The notes below the pieces were generated by a model. That model was given only the letters and a program-made list of their open reading frames with translations, searched no databases and was not told where the DNA came from. Of a stretch of DNA of 64,000 nucleotides, positions 48,470 to 61,025 are shown one piece after another. The stretch covers positions 372,001 through 436,000 of the forward strand of contig NZ_JAGTXM010000006.1 in the NCBI RefSeq assembly GCF_018252635.1, given 5' to 3'. The DNA comes from Citrobacter amalonaticus (GTDB lineage Bacteria; Pseudomonadota; Gammaproteobacteria; Enterobacterales; Enterobacteriaceae). Within the stretch, counting starts at the first letter, position 1. The number at the start of each line of letters is the position of its first letter. The position numbers and the translations under genes were made by a program.

Positions 48470-49306
48470 TTATTTCATCAAATGTTCGGCATGGAAGCGC
48501 AGATGATCCTCAATGAATGAGGCAATAAAGTAATAGCTGTGATCGTAACCAGGCTGAATACGCAACGTCATCGGCCATGCGGTCTGGCGTGCGGCTTCAG
48601 CCAGAACGGCAGGTTGGAGCTGATCGGCCAGAAACTGATCGCTGTCGCCCTGGTCAATCAGGGTAGGGATGGCGTCTTCCGGCTGGCTGGCGTACATCAA
48701 TGCACAACTGTCCCATTGGGCCCAGGTGGCGCGATCCTCGCCCAGATAGGCGAGAAATGCTTTTTCGCCCCACGGGACGCGGCACGGGTTGACGATGGGG
48801 GCGAAAGCGGAAACGCTGGTGTATTGACCCGGATTTTTCAACGCCATGATCAGCGCACCGTGGCCACCCATGGAATGCCCAGCGATAGCGCAGCGCTCGC
48901 TGACGTTAAAATGCGTCTGAATCAGCGACGGGAGTTCGTCCCGCACATAGTCATACATGCGGAAATGCGCAGCCCAGGGGGGCTGGGTCGCATTGAGATA
49001 AAAACCGGCCCCCTGACCCAGATCATAACTCTCATCGTTGGCGATTTGTTCGCCGCGCGGGCTGGTATCCGGCATGACTAAAACGATACCCAGTTCCGCC
49101 GCGATACGTTGCGCACCCGCTTTGGTGGTAAAGTTTTCATCATTACAGGTTAACCCGGACAGCCAGTACAGAACCGGCGGAGGCGTCGTATCGCGAGGGG
49201 GAGGGAGAAAAATGCTGAACGTCATTGCACAGTTCAGCGTGGTGGAGTCGTGACGCCAGCGTTGCTGCCAGCCTTCAAAACAGCGGTGCTCTTCGAGCAT
49301 TTCCAT
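48470..49306 (-). CDS. yeiG: S-formylglutathione hydrolase YeiG
   Basis: This 278-residue alpha/beta hydrolase of the esterase D family has a nucleophile elbow GHSMGG with Ser145. Asp and His of the triad are probably in DQGDSDQF and GYDHSYY. It hydrolyses S-formylglutathione to formate and glutathione in formaldehyde detoxification. The start is ATG 49306 after AAGGAGCC. Unlike frmB, it is not next to an alcohol dehydrogenase gene. Confidence 0.95.
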   Translation of the reverse strand: MEMLEEHRCFEGWQQRWRHDSTTLNCAMTFSIFLPPPRDTTPPPVLYWLSGLTCNDENFTTKAGAQRIAAELGIVLVMPDTSPRGEQIANDESYDLGQGAGFYLNATQPPWAAHFRMYDYVRDELPSLIQTHFNVSERCAIAGHSMGGHGALIMALKNPGQYTSVSAFAPIVNPCRVPWGEKAFLAYLGEDRATWAQWDSCALMYASQPEDAIPTLIDQGDSDQFLADQLQPAVLAEAARQTAWPMTLRIQPGYDHSYYFIASFIEDHLRFHAEHLMK

Positions 49307-49614
49307 GCGTGGCTCCTTGTTGTGTTGAACCTGTATGTGTTCGCAATCTCCCCATAATACAGATAATTCATGGCACTGTGAGTAACTTTCACTTCCGCAT
49401 CGTGCAGACTTGCTTCATCATCAAGAACACGTCGATGTAACCCTTCCCGTCGCCTTTTGCGAAACACGGTTTGAAAGGCAACGGCGATTTCAATAATTAT
49501 CGTTGTGAATACTGGATTATGTGCGCGGCCTCACGCACAATAATCAGGCTGTCAACAGCCTACAAACTTTGCCCCACGTAGGGCAGAGGCGCCACACCTG
49601 CAGGAGAAGAATAA
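49307..49614. promoter_or_regulatory. yeiG-folE divergent promoter region with two hairpins
   Basis: The ~300-bp gap holds no gene. Near folE, an imperfect hairpin (CTGGATTATGTGCG, 49512-49525, against CGCACAATAATCAG, 49534-49547) is followed at once by the palindrome GGCTGTCAACAGCC (49547-49560). Both lie 55-100 bp before the folE start, possibly in its leader. E. coli folE has been linked to MetJ control, but I see no convincing MetJ box. Confidence 0.4.
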
Positions 49615-50283
49615 ATGTCATCACTCAGTAAAGAAGCGGCCCTGGTTCATGAGGCGCTGGTAGCGCGAGGGCTGGAAACGCCGCTGCGCCCGCCCGTGCA
49701 TGAGATGGATAACGAAACGCGCAAACGTCTTATCTCAGGCCATATGACCGAGATCATGCAGTTGCTGAATCTCGACCTGAGCGATGACAGCCTGATGGAA
49801 ACGCCGCATCGCATCGCCAAAATGTATGTTGATGAGATTTTCTCGGGCCTGGATTACGCCAATTTCCCGAAAATCACCGTCATTGAAAACAAAATGAAAG
49901 TCGATGAGATGGTCACTGTGCGCGACATCACCCTGACCAGCACCTGTGAACACCATTTTGTGACCATTGATGGTAAAGCCACCGTGGCCTATATCCCGAA
50001 AGAGTCGGTGATTGGTTTGTCGAAGATCAACCGCATCGTCCAGTTTTTTGCCCAACGTCCGCAAGTACAGGAGCGTCTGACGCAACAGATCCTGACCGCG
50101 CTGCAGACTCTGCTGGGAACCAATAACGTGGCCGTATCAATTGATGCGGTGCATTACTGCGTGAAAGCGCGCGGTATTCGCGATGCCACCAGTGCGACCA
50201 CCACCACCTCGCTGGGCGGTCTGTTCAAATCGAGCCAGAATACGCGTCAGGAGTTTTTGCGCGCTGTCCGTCATCACAACTGA
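49615..50283 (+). CDS. folE: GTP cyclohydrolase I FolE
   Basis: This 222-residue enzyme has the zinc ligands Cys111, His114 (TCEHHF) and Cys182 (HYCVKARG) all present. It converts GTP to 7,8-dihydroneopterin triphosphate, the first step of folate synthesis. A good RBS (AGGAGAAG) precedes ATG 49615. yeiB follows 14 bp later and is probably co-transcribed. Confidence 0.97.
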   Translation: MSSLSKEAALVHEALVARGLETPLRPPVHEMDNETRKRLISGHMTEIMQLLNLDLSDDSLMETPHRIAKMYVDEIFSGLDYANFPKITVIENKMKVDEMVTVRDITLTSTCEHHFVTIDGKATVAYIPKESVIGLSKINRIVQFFAQRPQVQERLTQQILTALQTLLGTNNVAVSIDAVHYCVKARGIRDATSATTTTSLGGLFKSSQNTRQEFLRAVRHHN

Positions 50284-50297
50284 TTAAGGCAGGAGCT

Positions 50298-51455
50298 ATG
50301 GAGCGTAATGTCACGCTGGATTTTGTCCGTGGCGTCGCCATCCTCGGCATCCTGTTGTTGAATATGAGCGCCTTTGGTCTGCCAAAGGCGGCCTACCTCA
50401 ATCCTGCCTGGTATGGAAATATCACCGCTTCAGATGCCTGGACATGGGCCATTCTGGATCTGTTTGCGCAGGTCAAATTCCTCACGCTGTTTGCACTGCT
50501 GTTCGGCGCGGGCCTGCAAATGCTGCTGCCACGCGGTAAGCGCTGGATCCAGTCTCGTCTGACCCTGCTGGTGCTGCTCGGTTTTATTCATGCTTTGCTG
50601 TTCTGGGATGGCGATATTCTGCTGGCCTATGGGCTGGTGGGGCTGATCTGCTGGCGACTGGTTCGTGATGCGCCGTCGGTGAAAAGCCTGTTTAACACCG
50701 GGATGTTGCTCTATCTGGTCGGCATTGGCGTTTTGCTATTGCTTGGCGCGATCTCCGGCAGTGAAACAAACCGCGCATGGACGCCGGATGCTTCAGCTTT
50801 ACTGTATGAAAAATTCTGGAAAGTTAATGGCGGTATCGAAGCAATCAGCAATCGGGTGGAAGGATTATCAAACAGTCTGCTAGCGCTCGGCGCTCAGTAT
50901 GGCTGGCAACTGGCGGGGATGATGTTGCTCGGAGCCGCACTGATGCGCAGTGGCTGGCTGAAAGGGCAATTTCGTCTTGCGCATTACCGGCGCAGCGGCT
51001 TTTTGCTGATCGTCGTGGGTTTGTTGATTAACCTGCCTGCCGTGGTCGCGCAGTGGCAACTGGACTGGAACTATCGCTGGTGCGCGTTCTTGTTGCAGGC
51101 CCCGCGTGAGCTCAGCGCACCGTTTCAGACGCTCGGCTATACCGCGCTGATGTTTGGTTACTGGCCACAGCTAAGCCGTAGTAAAATCGTGTTTGCGATT
51201 GCCTGCGTCGGGCGAATGGCGCTGACGAATTACCTGCTACAAACCCTGATTTGTACCACGCTGTTTTATCAATTTGGGTTATTTATGCAATTTGACCGAC
51301 TGGAACTGCTGTTGTTTGTTGTCCCGGTGTGGCTGGCAAACCTGCTTTTCTCGGCGATCTGGCTGCGATTCTTTCCTCAGGGCCCGGTGGAGTGGCTCTG
51401 GCGGCAATTAACCCTGCGTGCGTCAGGGGCATTATTGTCCCATACATCCAGATAA
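50298..51455 (+). CDS. yeiB: YeiB family membrane protein (DUF418)
   Basis: This 385-residue protein has about ten helices. The N-terminal part carries the conserved DFVRGVAILGILLLNM, and the C-terminal DUF418 domain contains GRMALTNYLLQ. It belongs to a family distantly related to acyltransferase-3-type membrane proteins; function unknown. RBS AGGAGCT before ATG. Operon with folE is likely from the 14-bp spacing, though no functional link is established. Confidence 0.92.
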   Translation: MERNVTLDFVRGVAILGILLLNMSAFGLPKAAYLNPAWYGNITASDAWTWAILDLFAQVKFLTLFALLFGAGLQMLLPRGKRWIQSRLTLLVLLGFIHALLFWDGDILLAYGLVGLICWRLVRDAPSVKSLFNTGMLLYLVGIGVLLLLGAISGSETNRAWTPDASALLYEKFWKVNGGIEAISNRVEGLSNSLLALGAQYGWQLAGMMLLGAALMRSGWLKGQFRLAHYRRSGFLLIVVGLLINLPAVVAQWQLDWNYRWCAFLLQAPRELSAPFQTLGYTALMFGYWPQLSRSKIVFAIACVGRMALTNYLLQTLICTTLFYQFGLFMQFDRLELLLFVVPVWLANLLFSAIWLRFFPQGPVEWLWRQLTLRASGALLSHTSR

Positions 51456-51502
51456 CGATCTGGATCACAATCATTAACAAAATGGATGTAAGCGCTTTCA
51501 TC
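51455..51502. promoter_or_regulatory. galS promoter region: CRP-like site and Gal operator
   Basis: ACGATCTGGATCACA (51455-51469) keeps the TCACA half of a CRP site. TGGATGTAAGCGCTTTCATC (51483-51502) is a GalR/GalS operator (GTAANCGNTTNC core), consistent with autoregulation of galS. Confidence 0.7.
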
Positions 51503-51597
51503 GCTGTGACCGCACTCACGTAGTCCTTTTCCCTCCGCTGACAAAATAGCCGCCAGTTATGCAGCGAGTGGCTGCAATTCCAGACAGGATAGTGAAT

Positions 51598-52623
51598 ATG
51601 ATCACCATTCGTGATGTGGCGCGTCAGGCAGGCGTATCCGTGGCGACGGTTTCCCGCGTATTAAATAACAGCGCGCTGGTTAGTCCCGATACGCGCGAGG
51701 CGGTAATGAAGGCGGTGACGCTGCTGGGCTATCGTCCAAACGCCAATGCCCAGGCACTGGCCACGCAGGTTAGTGAAACCATTGGCGTAGTGGTGATGGA
51801 CGTATCCGATGCGTTTTTTGGCGCGCTGGTGAAAGCGGTGGATCTGGTCGCTCAACAGCATCAAAAATATGTGCTGATTGGCAACAGCTATCATGAAGCC
51901 GAAAAGGAGCGTCACGCCATTGAGGTGTTGATCCGCCAGCGCTGCAACGCGCTGATCGTTCACTCCAAAGCGTTAAGCGACCGGGAACTGGGTGAGTTTA
52001 TGGATCAGATCCCCGGTATGGTGCTGATCAACCGCATTGTCCCGGGCTACGCCCACCGCTGCGTCTGTCTGGACAATATCAGCGGCGCGAAAATGGCGAC
52101 CCGTATGTTATTGAATAACGGTCATCAGCGCATTGGCTATCTGGCTTCCAGCCACCGCATTGAAGATGACGTCATGCGCCGGGAAGGGTGGAGCAGTGCG
52201 CTTAAGGAGCAAGGCATTGTTCCCCCGGAAAGCTGGATAGGCATCGGTTCGCCGGATATGCAGGGCGGTGAAGCGGCAATGGTTGAGCTGCTCGGGCGCA
52301 ACTTACAGCTAAGCGCCGTGTTTGCCTATAACGACAATATGGCCGCCGGCGCACTGACGGCGTTGAAGGACAACGGTATCTCCATTCCGTTACACCTTTC
52401 AATCATTGGTTTCGACGATATTCCCATCGCCCGTTACACCGATCCCCAGTTGACAACGGTGCGCTATCCCATTGCTTCTATGGCAAAACTGGCGACAGAA
52501 CTTGCCTTGCAGGGGGCCGCCGGAACGCTGGATTTATTCGCAACCCACTGCTTCATGCCGACCCTCGTTCGGCGTCATTCGGTTGCCATGCGACAGAATG
52601 CGGCGGCGATCACTAACTTATGA
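51598..52623 (+). CDS. galS: HTH-type transcriptional regulator GalS
   Basis: This 341-residue LacI/GalR-family protein has an N-terminal helix-turn-helix (residues 2-24; [19 protein letters not shown]), a hinge and a sugar-binding core ([20 protein letters not shown]). It represses mgl and itself in the absence of galactose. Start [10 protein letters not shown] at ATG 51598; the frame extends to 51559 without support. It is slightly shorter than the E. coli protein at its C-terminus. mglBAC follows on the same strand with its own promoter. Confidence 0.95.
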   Translation: MITIRDVARQAGVSVATVSRVLNNSALVSPDTREAVMKAVTLLGYRPNANAQALATQVSETIGVVVMDVSDAFFGALVKAVDLVAQQHQKYVLIGNSYHEAEKERHAIEVLIRQRCNALIVHSKALSDRELGEFMDQIPGMVLINRIVPGYAHRCVCLDNISGAKMATRMLLNNGHQRIGYLASSHRIEDDVMRREGWSSALKEQGIVPPESWIGIGSPDMQGGEAAMVELLGRNLQLSAVFAYNDNMAAGALTALKDNGISIPLHLSIIGFDDIPIARYTDPQLTTVRYPIASMAKLATELALQGAAGTLDLFATHCFMPTLVRRHSVAMRQNAAAITNL

Positions 52624-52630
52624 TTTCGCT

Positions 52631-52666
52631 GGATGTAACCGCTTTCAATATGTGAGTAAATTCACA
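52631..52666. promoter_or_regulatory. mglB promoter: Gal operator and CRP site
   Basis: GGATGTAACCGCTTTCAATA (52631-52650) is a GalS/GalR operator. It abuts TGTGAGTAAATTCACA (52651-52666), a perfect CRP palindrome. The arrangement equals that described for E. coli mgl. A separate palindrome CTTTTACCGAGGTAAAAG lies at 52740-52757. Confidence 0.9.
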
Positions 52667-52916
52667 GTATCTTAACATTGTCGTCGCTATGATGGCACCG
52701 CTTGTCGCACTGTAACTACGATGTAACTGTGAGTAATCACTTTTACCGAGGTAAAAGCGCTTTAAGCGAAATTAAAGCCTATTTCTGGAGCGTTACCGGG
52801 CAAGGAAGAGAGATTTTTTAAAATGAGCTTCGGCGTTCGCATAACACTTTATTAACGTTTTGTCCCGCCGGGCATTTATCTTACGTACTACCCTGCATAA
52901 TAAAACCGGAGTTACC

Positions 52917-53915
52917 ATGAATAAGAAGGTGTTGACCCTTTCTGCCGTTATGGCAAGCATGTTATTCGGCGCGGCTGCGCACGCTGCTGATACTCGCATC
53001 GGTGTGACAATCTACAAATATGACGATAACTTTATGTCCGTGGTGCGTAAGGCTATCGAAGCAGACGCGAAAACGGCGCCAGATGTTCAACTGCTGATGA
53101 ACGACTCGCAGAACGACCAGTCCAAACAAAACGATCAGATCGACGTGCTGCTGGCAAAAGGCGTGAAAGCGCTGGCCATCAACCTGGTTGACCCGGCGGC
53201 TGCCGGTACGGTTATCGAAAAAGCACGCGGTCAGAATGTGCCCGTGGTCTTCTTTAACAAAGAACCATCCCGCAAAGCCCTGGACAGCTATGACAAGGCT
53301 TACTACGTCGGTACTGACTCCAAAGAATCCGGTATTATCCAGGGCGATCTGATTGCCAAACACTGGGCGGCAAACCAGGGCTGGGATCTGAACAAAGACG
53401 GTCAGATTCAGTTCGTACTGCTGAAAGGCGAGCCGGGTCATCCGGATGCTGAAGCGCGCACTACTTACGTTATCAAAGAGCTGAACGACAAAGGCATCAA
53501 AACCGAGCAGCTGCAGTTAGATACCGCCATGTGGGACACCGCAATGGCGAAGGACAAAATGGATGCGTGGCTTTCCGGTCCGAACGCTAACAAAATTGAA
53601 GTGGTTATTGCCAACAACGATGCGATGGCGATGGGTGCCGTTGAAGCGCTGAAAGCGCACAACAAAACCAGCGTACCGGTATTTGGCGTCGATGCGCTGC
53701 CAGAAGCGCTGGCACTGGTGAAATCCGGCGCACTGGCGGGTACCGTGCTCAACGATGCGAACAACCAGGCAAAAGCGACCTTTGATCTGGCGAAAAACCT
53801 TGCCGATGGCAAGGGTGCCGCTGATGGAACTGAGTGGAAAATCGACAATAAAATCGTCCGCGTTCCTTACGTTGGCGTTGATAAAGATAACCTGGCCGAG
53901 TTCACCAAGAAGTAA
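52917..53915 (+). CDS. mglB: Galactose/methyl galactoside-binding protein MglB
   Basis: This 332-residue periplasmic protein has a signal peptide (residues 1-23, ending AAAHA). It is a type I periplasmic sugar-binding protein with the calcium-loop segment DLNKDGQIQ. It binds glucose and galactose with high affinity, feeding MglAC and signalling through the Trg chemoreceptor. Start ATG 52917 follows CGGAGTTACC. An intercistronic hairpin separates it from mglA. Confidence 0.97.
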   Translation: MNKKVLTLSAVMASMLFGAAAHAADTRIGVTIYKYDDNFMSVVRKAIEADAKTAPDVQLLMNDSQNDQSKQNDQIDVLLAKGVKALAINLVDPAAAGTVIEKARGQNVPVVFFNKEPSRKALDSYDKAYYVGTDSKESGIIQGDLIAKHWAANQGWDLNKDGQIQFVLLKGEPGHPDAEARTTYVIKELNDKGIKTEQLQLDTAMWDTAMAKDKMDAWLSGPNANKIEVVIANNDAMAMGAVEALKAHNKTSVPVFGVDALPEALALVKSGALAGTVLNDANNQAKATFDLAKNLADGKGAADGTEWKIDNKIVRVPYVGVDKDNLAEFTKK

Positions 53916-53922
53916 GTTTGTG

Positions 53923-53943
53923 GGGCGCGATATTATCGCGCCC
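53923..53943 (+). repeat. Intercistronic hairpin between mglB and mglA
   Basis: GGGCGCGA (53923-53930) and TCGCGCCC (53936-53943) form a perfect 8-bp GC-rich stem, loop TATTA. It probably protects the 3' end of mglB mRNA or partly terminates, giving excess binding protein over MglA and MglC. Confidence 0.7.
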
Positions 53944-53981
53944 TTTCATCACGCACTCTGCGAGGCCAACAAGGTATAATT

Positions 53982-55502
53982 ATGGTCAGCACAACTACTC
54001 AGCCGTCAGGCGAATTCTTGTTGGAAATGAGCGGCATCAACAAGTCTTTTCCCGGCGTTAAGGCACTTGATAATGTTAATTTAAAAGTCCGCCCACATTC
54101 GATTCATGCATTAATGGGAGAGAATGGTGCAGGAAAATCGACGCTATTAAAATGTCTTTTTGGGATCTATCAAAAAGATTCTGGCAGCATCTTATTTCAG
54201 GGTAAAGAAATCGATTTTCATTCAGCCAAAGAAGCGCTGGAGAATGGTATTTCAATGGTACACCAGGAGTTAAACCTGGTATTACAACGTTCCGTTATGG
54301 ACAACATGTGGCTGGGCCGTTATCCCACTAAAGGCATGTTTGTCGATCAGGAAAAAATGTACCGCGATACCAAAGCAATTTTTGACGAGCTGGATATTGA
54401 TATCGATCCGCGTGCGCGTGTCGGGACATTATCCGTGTCGCAAATGCAAATGATCGAAATTGCTAAAGCGTTCTCGTATAACGCGAAAATTGTGATTATG
54501 GATGAACCGACCTCCTCATTAACCGAAAAAGAGGTCAACCACCTTTTCACGATTATTCGTAAGCTGAAAGAACGCGGCTGCGGTATTGTCTATATTTCCC
54601 ACAAAATGGAAGAAATTTTCCAGTTATGTGATGAGATTACCGTACTGCGCGACGGACAGTGGATTGCAACGCAACCGCTGGAAGGGCTGGATATGGACAA
54701 GATCATCGCCATGATGGTCGGTCGTTCCCTGAACCAGCGATTCCCGGATAAAGTTAACAAGCCGGGTGAAGTCATTCTGGAAGTGCGTAACCTGACCTCG
54801 CTGCGCCAGCCGTCGATCCGTGATGTTTCTTTTGATTTGCATAAAGGCGAGATCCTCGGCATCGCAGGACTGGTCGGCGCTAAGCGCACTGACATCGTGG
54901 AAACGCTGTTTGGTATCCGTGAGAAATCATCGGGTACGATTACGCTGCACGGCAAAAAGATTAATAACCACAGTGCGAATGAAGCCATTAACCACGGTTT
55001 CGCGCTGGTCACAGAAGAGCGTCGTTCCACCGGGATTTATGCTTATCTGGATATTGGTTTCAACTCCTTAATTTCCAATATTCAGAATTACAAAAATAAA
55101 GTTGGTCTGTTAGATAACTCGCGTATGAAAAGCGATACCCAATGGGTCATTGATTCCATGCGGGTTAAAACGCCAGGTCACAAGACGCAAATTGGTTCGC
55201 TTTCGGGTGGTAACCAGCAGAAGGTGGTTATTGGTCGCTGGCTGCTGACGCAACCGGAAATTTTAATGCTCGACGAACCCACCCGAGGGATCGACGTCGG
55301 TGCGAAGTTTGAAATTTATCAGTTAATTGCGGAACTGGCGAAGAAAGGTAAGGGGATCATTATTATCTCCTCCGAAATGCCGGAATTGTTAGGGATAACA
55401 GATCGTATTCTGGTCATGAGCAACGGCCTCGTTTCTGGAATTGTTGATACAAAAACGACAACGCAAAACGAAATTCTGCGTCTTGCGTCTTTGCACCTTT
55501 AA
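53982..55502 (+). CDS. mglA: Galactose/methyl galactoside importer ATPase MglA
   Basis: This 506-residue protein has two ABC domains. The first has Walker [10 protein letters not shown] (about 45-53), signature [14 protein letters not shown] and Walker B VIMDEP. The second has the degenerate Walker [10 protein letters not shown] and an intact signature LSGGNQQK with [13 protein letters not shown]. The degenerate second P-loop is normal for monosaccharide ABC ATPases. It powers MglC. Start ATG 53982. Confidence 0.97.
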   Translation: MVSTTTQPSGEFLLEMSGINKSFPGVKALDNVNLKVRPHSIHALMGENGAGKSTLLKCLFGIYQKDSGSILFQGKEIDFHSAKEALENGISMVHQELNLVLQRSVMDNMWLGRYPTKGMFVDQEKMYRDTKAIFDELDIDIDPRARVGTLSVSQMQMIEIAKAFSYNAKIVIMDEPTSSLTEKEVNHLFTIIRKLKERGCGIVYISHKMEEIFQLCDEITVLRDGQWIATQPLEGLDMDKIIAMMVGRSLNQRFPDKVNKPGEVILEVRNLTSLRQPSIRDVSFDLHKGEILGIAGLVGAKRTDIVETLFGIREKSSGTITLHGKKINNHSANEAINHGFALVTEERRSTGIYAYLDIGFNSLISNIQNYKNKVGLLDNSRMKSDTQWVIDSMRVKTPGHKTQIGSLSGGNQQKVVIGRWLLTQPEILMLDEPTRGIDVGAKFEIYQLIAELAKKGKGIIIISSEMPELLGITDRILVMSNGLVSGIVDTKTTTQNEILRLASLHL

Positions 55503-55517
55503 GATCAGGGGCTCCTC

Positions 55518-56528
55518 ATGAGTGCGTTAAATAAGAAAAGTTTTCTTACTTATCTGAAAGAGGGCGGTATTTACGTCGTTCTTTTAGTCTTGCTGGCCAT
55601 TATTATTTTCCAGGATCCCACGTTCTTAAGTCTGCTTAACTTAAGTAATATTCTGACTCAGTCTTCTGTGCGTATTATTATTGCACTTGGGGTTGCCGGT
55701 CTGATTGTCACCCAAGGGACAGACCTGTCAGCGGGGCGTCAGGTTGGTCTGGCGGCGGTGGTGGCGGCAACGTTGCTACAGTCGATGGAGAATGCCAATA
55801 AGGTGTTCCCCGAAATGGCGACCATGCCGATTGCGCTGGTTATTCTGATTGTCTGCGCTATTGGCGCGGTCATTGGTCTGGTGAACGGCATTATCATTGC
55901 TTACCTGAACGTGACGCCGTTTATTACCACGCTCGGCACGATGATTATCGTCTACGGGATCAACTCCCTGTATTACGACTTCGTGGGGGCCTCACCAATT
56001 TCGGGCTTTGATAGCGGATTCTCAACCTTTGCGCAGGGCTTTATCGCACTCGGCAGCTTCCGGCTTTCGTATATTACGTTCTATGCGCTGATCGCCGTCG
56101 CGTTTGTCTGGGTGCTGTGGAATAAAACCCGCTTCGGTAAAAACATTTTCGCTATCGGCGGTAACCCGGAAGCGGCGAAAGTATCAGGCGTGAACGTAGC
56201 GCTGAACCTGCTAATGATCTACGCGTTGTCCGGTGTGTTCTATGCCTTTGGTGGCCTGCTGGAAGCGGGGCGTATTGGCTCGGCGACCAACAACCTGGGC
56301 TTTATGTACGAACTGGATGCGATTGCGGCATGCGTGGTTGGTGGCGTGTCGTTTAGCGGCGGGGTGGGTACCGTGTTCGGCGTGGTGACCGGTGTGATTA
56401 TCTTTACCGTCATCAACTACGGCCTGACCTACATCGGCGTTAACCCGTACTGGCAGTACATTATCAAGGGCGGCATCATCATCTTCGCAGTCGCGCTGGA
56501 TTCACTGAAATACGCGCGTAAGAAGTAA
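55518..56528 (+). CDS. mglC: Galactose/methyl galactoside importer permease MglC
   Basis: This 336-residue permease of the AraH/RbsC family has about ten helices and the motif GGNPEAAKVSGV (~residues 214-225) that couples to the ATPase. It begins MSALNKKSFLTYLKEGG, 15 bp after mglA. A terminator follows. In E. coli K-12 preTA lies next; here yeiS follows directly. Confidence 0.96.
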   Translation: MSALNKKSFLTYLKEGGIYVVLLVLLAIIIFQDPTFLSLLNLSNILTQSSVRIIIALGVAGLIVTQGTDLSAGRQVGLAAVVAATLLQSMENANKVFPEMATMPIALVILIVCAIGAVIGLVNGIIIAYLNVTPFITTLGTMIIVYGINSLYYDFVGASPISGFDSGFSTFAQGFIALGSFRLSYITFYALIAVAFVWVLWNKTRFGKNIFAIGGNPEAAKVSGVNVALNLLMIYALSGVFYAFGGLLEAGRIGSATNNLGFMYELDAIAACVVGGVSFSGGVGTVFGVVTGVIIFTVINYGLTYIGVNPYWQYIIKGGIIIFAVALDSLKYARKK

Positions 56529-56547
56529 TCCCTTCAAGGCAGAATCA

Positions 56548-56580
56548 AACCGGTGCAGACGTGCTCTGCGCCGGTTTTTT
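56548..56580. terminator. Terminator after mglBAC
   Basis: AACCGG-T-GCAGA (56548-56559) pairs with TCTGC-G-CCGGTT (56565-56576), loop CGTGC, one wobble pair, then a T run to 56580. It also closes off yeiS on the other strand. Confidence 0.88.
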
Positions 56581-56818
56581 ATTTGATAAAAACCAACCAG
56601 ATGCCGACCAGCAGCGCCCCGACCGAAAGGCCAAAGTAGACGCCAATATAGCTCCAGTAAGCGCCAGGTTCCACGGTACGTTGAATTAAGCGCGGTGTTT
56701 GCGAGCCTTTGACCGTTTTCTCAACAACGCCAGAACGTAACCCTTTAATGCCTTCCCGCAGGGTCCAGGCGACAATCATCAATACGCCAATCACGATAAA
56801 GAGGGTTTTGTCTTCCAT
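56579..56818 (-). CDS. yeiS: YeiS family small membrane protein (DUF2542)
   Basis: This 79-residue protein has two membrane helices, at about residues 5-22 and 55-78. It matches the conserved enterobacterial YeiS/DUF2542 family; function unknown. It starts MEDKTLFIVIGV, 2 bp after the sanA stop, so it is probably translated with sanA. Confidence 0.88.
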   Translation of the reverse strand: MEDKTLFIVIGVLMIVAWTLREGIKGLRSGVVEKTVKGSQTPRLIQRTVEPGAYWSYIGVYFGLSVGALLVGIWLVFIK

Positions 56819-56820
56819 GC

Positions 56821-57630
<810 letters not shown>

Positions 57631-57698
57631 TCAACAATACGCCGTAATACCAGATGACGTGAAGGCAGACATGATAAGCGTAGCACCATCAGGCGATT

Positions 57699-57733
57699 AG
57701 GCCGGATGATGGCGAAAACGCCTTATCCGGCCA
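57699..57733. repeat. REP element between sanA and cdd
   Basis: GCCGGATGATGGCG and CGCCTTATCCGGC form the REP palindrome 23 bp past the cdd stop on the minus strand. It may stabilise the 3' end of the cdd transcript. Confidence 0.85.
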
Positions 57734-57742
57734 GCGTACTGA

Positions 57743-58640
<898 letters not shown>

Positions 58641-58699
58641 GGCGTTGCCTCATAACAATGTATTGGGATCGTAGTGTACGAGCCTGTTACGGCTATATG

Positions 58700-58715
58700 T
58701 GTGACCTAATTCTCA
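58700..58715. promoter_or_regulatory. CRP-like site upstream of cdd
   Basis: TGTGACCTAATTCTCA has a perfect left half and four of five bases of the right half of the CRP palindrome, in the cdd-yohK gap. Confidence 0.65.
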
Positions 58716-58769
58716 TTGTGTATGCAACTTATGAAACAAAAATTAAAAATGCGCGACGTATCGCAAATT

Positions 58770-59896
<1,127 letters not shown>

Positions 59897-59990
59897 TTAA
59901 ACTTTAAAACGTGCTATCGATCACATCATGAATTCTTAGCATACTGAAGATAGACAGCGGGAACATTGGGCAATGCCCCAATACGTGACG

Positions 59991-60899
59991 CTAAACTTGT
60001 GCCAGCAGTTGCAGGAAACGACTCAGCGCGCTGGACGGCGTCTCATTATTGCGCCAGAACACCCCCACGCTGCCTTTTTGTTCAATCTTTGGCAGGTTCA
60101 GGATCACCAGTTGTCCCTGGCTGGCATAGCGTTGTGCCAGCCGTAAAGAAAGGATAGAGATCATATCGCTGCTTTGCAGCAGGTTAGTACTGACGTTCAT
60201 TGATGCCGATTCGATGGTGTTTTTCGGCAGCATCACTCCGTTGTCGACCAGCGCGTTATCAATACTCAGGCGGATGGGCGTTCCTGTCGGCCAGACAATC
60301 CAGCGCCAGTGTGCGAGATCGGCCCAGCTCAGGGTGTCAAACTTCGCTAACGGATGGTGGGGACGGGCAACAAAGCAGACGGGTTCGGTATACAGCACCT
60401 GATAATTGAGCGGGAGCTGCAGCGCTCGCCCACCGACGCGACCGACCACCACATCCACGGAACCGGCAAGCAGGTCATGAAGCAGCGGCGTCATGACCTT
60501 TTCTTCAATATTAAGATGTAGCGTTGGCATCTCAACAAGCAGATTGAGGATCGCCTGTGACACACAGTCGGTTGCCACCGGCGAGCAGCCGATTTTCAGG
60601 CTTCCTACCAGCCCGCCTTCTTTAAAGCGTGCCATTTCATACTGCGAACGCTCCATATCATTGATTAAACGCTGGGCATGTTGCAGTAGCAACTTGCCGC
60701 CTTCCGAGGGGCGCAGGCCTTTACTGTGACGTTCAAAGAGCGTGATCCCCATTTCATCTTCGAGTTGTGACAGCCATTTTGACAGCGCGGGCTGGGTGAT
60801 ATTCATCATTCGCGCAACGTGCGTGAGATTCCCTTGTTCGCCCAGCGCCACCAGCATTTGCAGATGGTGCAGCTTCAGTTTTTGTGCCCAGTTTGCCAT
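59991..60899 (-). CDS. mhbR: LysR-family regulator of the gentisate cluster (MhbR-like)
   Basis: This 302-residue LysR protein has a helix-turn-helix near residues 22-42 (NLTHVARMMNITQPALSKWL) and a substrate domain of the aromatic-responsive type. It diverges from an aromatic acid transporter and gentisate dioxygenase, like MhbR of Klebsiella. The start at 60899 (MANWAQKLKL) has GGAGG 9 nt upstream; the frame continues to 61034 across the promoter and is rejected. The gap (60900-61025) is the expected LysR operator region. The gene name is by analogy. Confidence 0.8.
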   Translation of the reverse strand: MANWAQKLKLHHLQMLVALGEQGNLTHVARMMNITQPALSKWLSQLEDEMGITLFERHSKGLRPSEGGKLLLQHAQRLINDMERSQYEMARFKEGGLVGSLKIGCSPVATDCVSQAILNLLVEMPTLHLNIEEKVMTPLLHDLLAGSVDVVVGRVGGRALQLPLNYQVLYTEPVCFVARPHHPLAKFDTLSWADLAHWRWIVWPTGTPIRLSIDNALVDNGVMLPKNTIESASMNVSTNLLQSSDMISILSLRLAQRYASQGQLVILNLPKIEQKGSVGVFWRNNETPSSALSRFLQLLAQV

Positions 60900-61025
60900 C
60901 AGCGATAACCTCCAGGTTATGTCTCTGCATGAAATGCCATTGTACATTTTATCGCCCAGTCTACAAACTCGTAACATACCAAAAACAAAACAACATCTGT
61001 CCCTACCTGCACCGAGGCATTCACT

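Noticed and set aside
53982-55502. Degenerate second P-loop in MglA as a damaging mutation
   Set aside because: GLVGAKRTD is the normal state in monosaccharide ABC ATPases such as RbsA and MglA.
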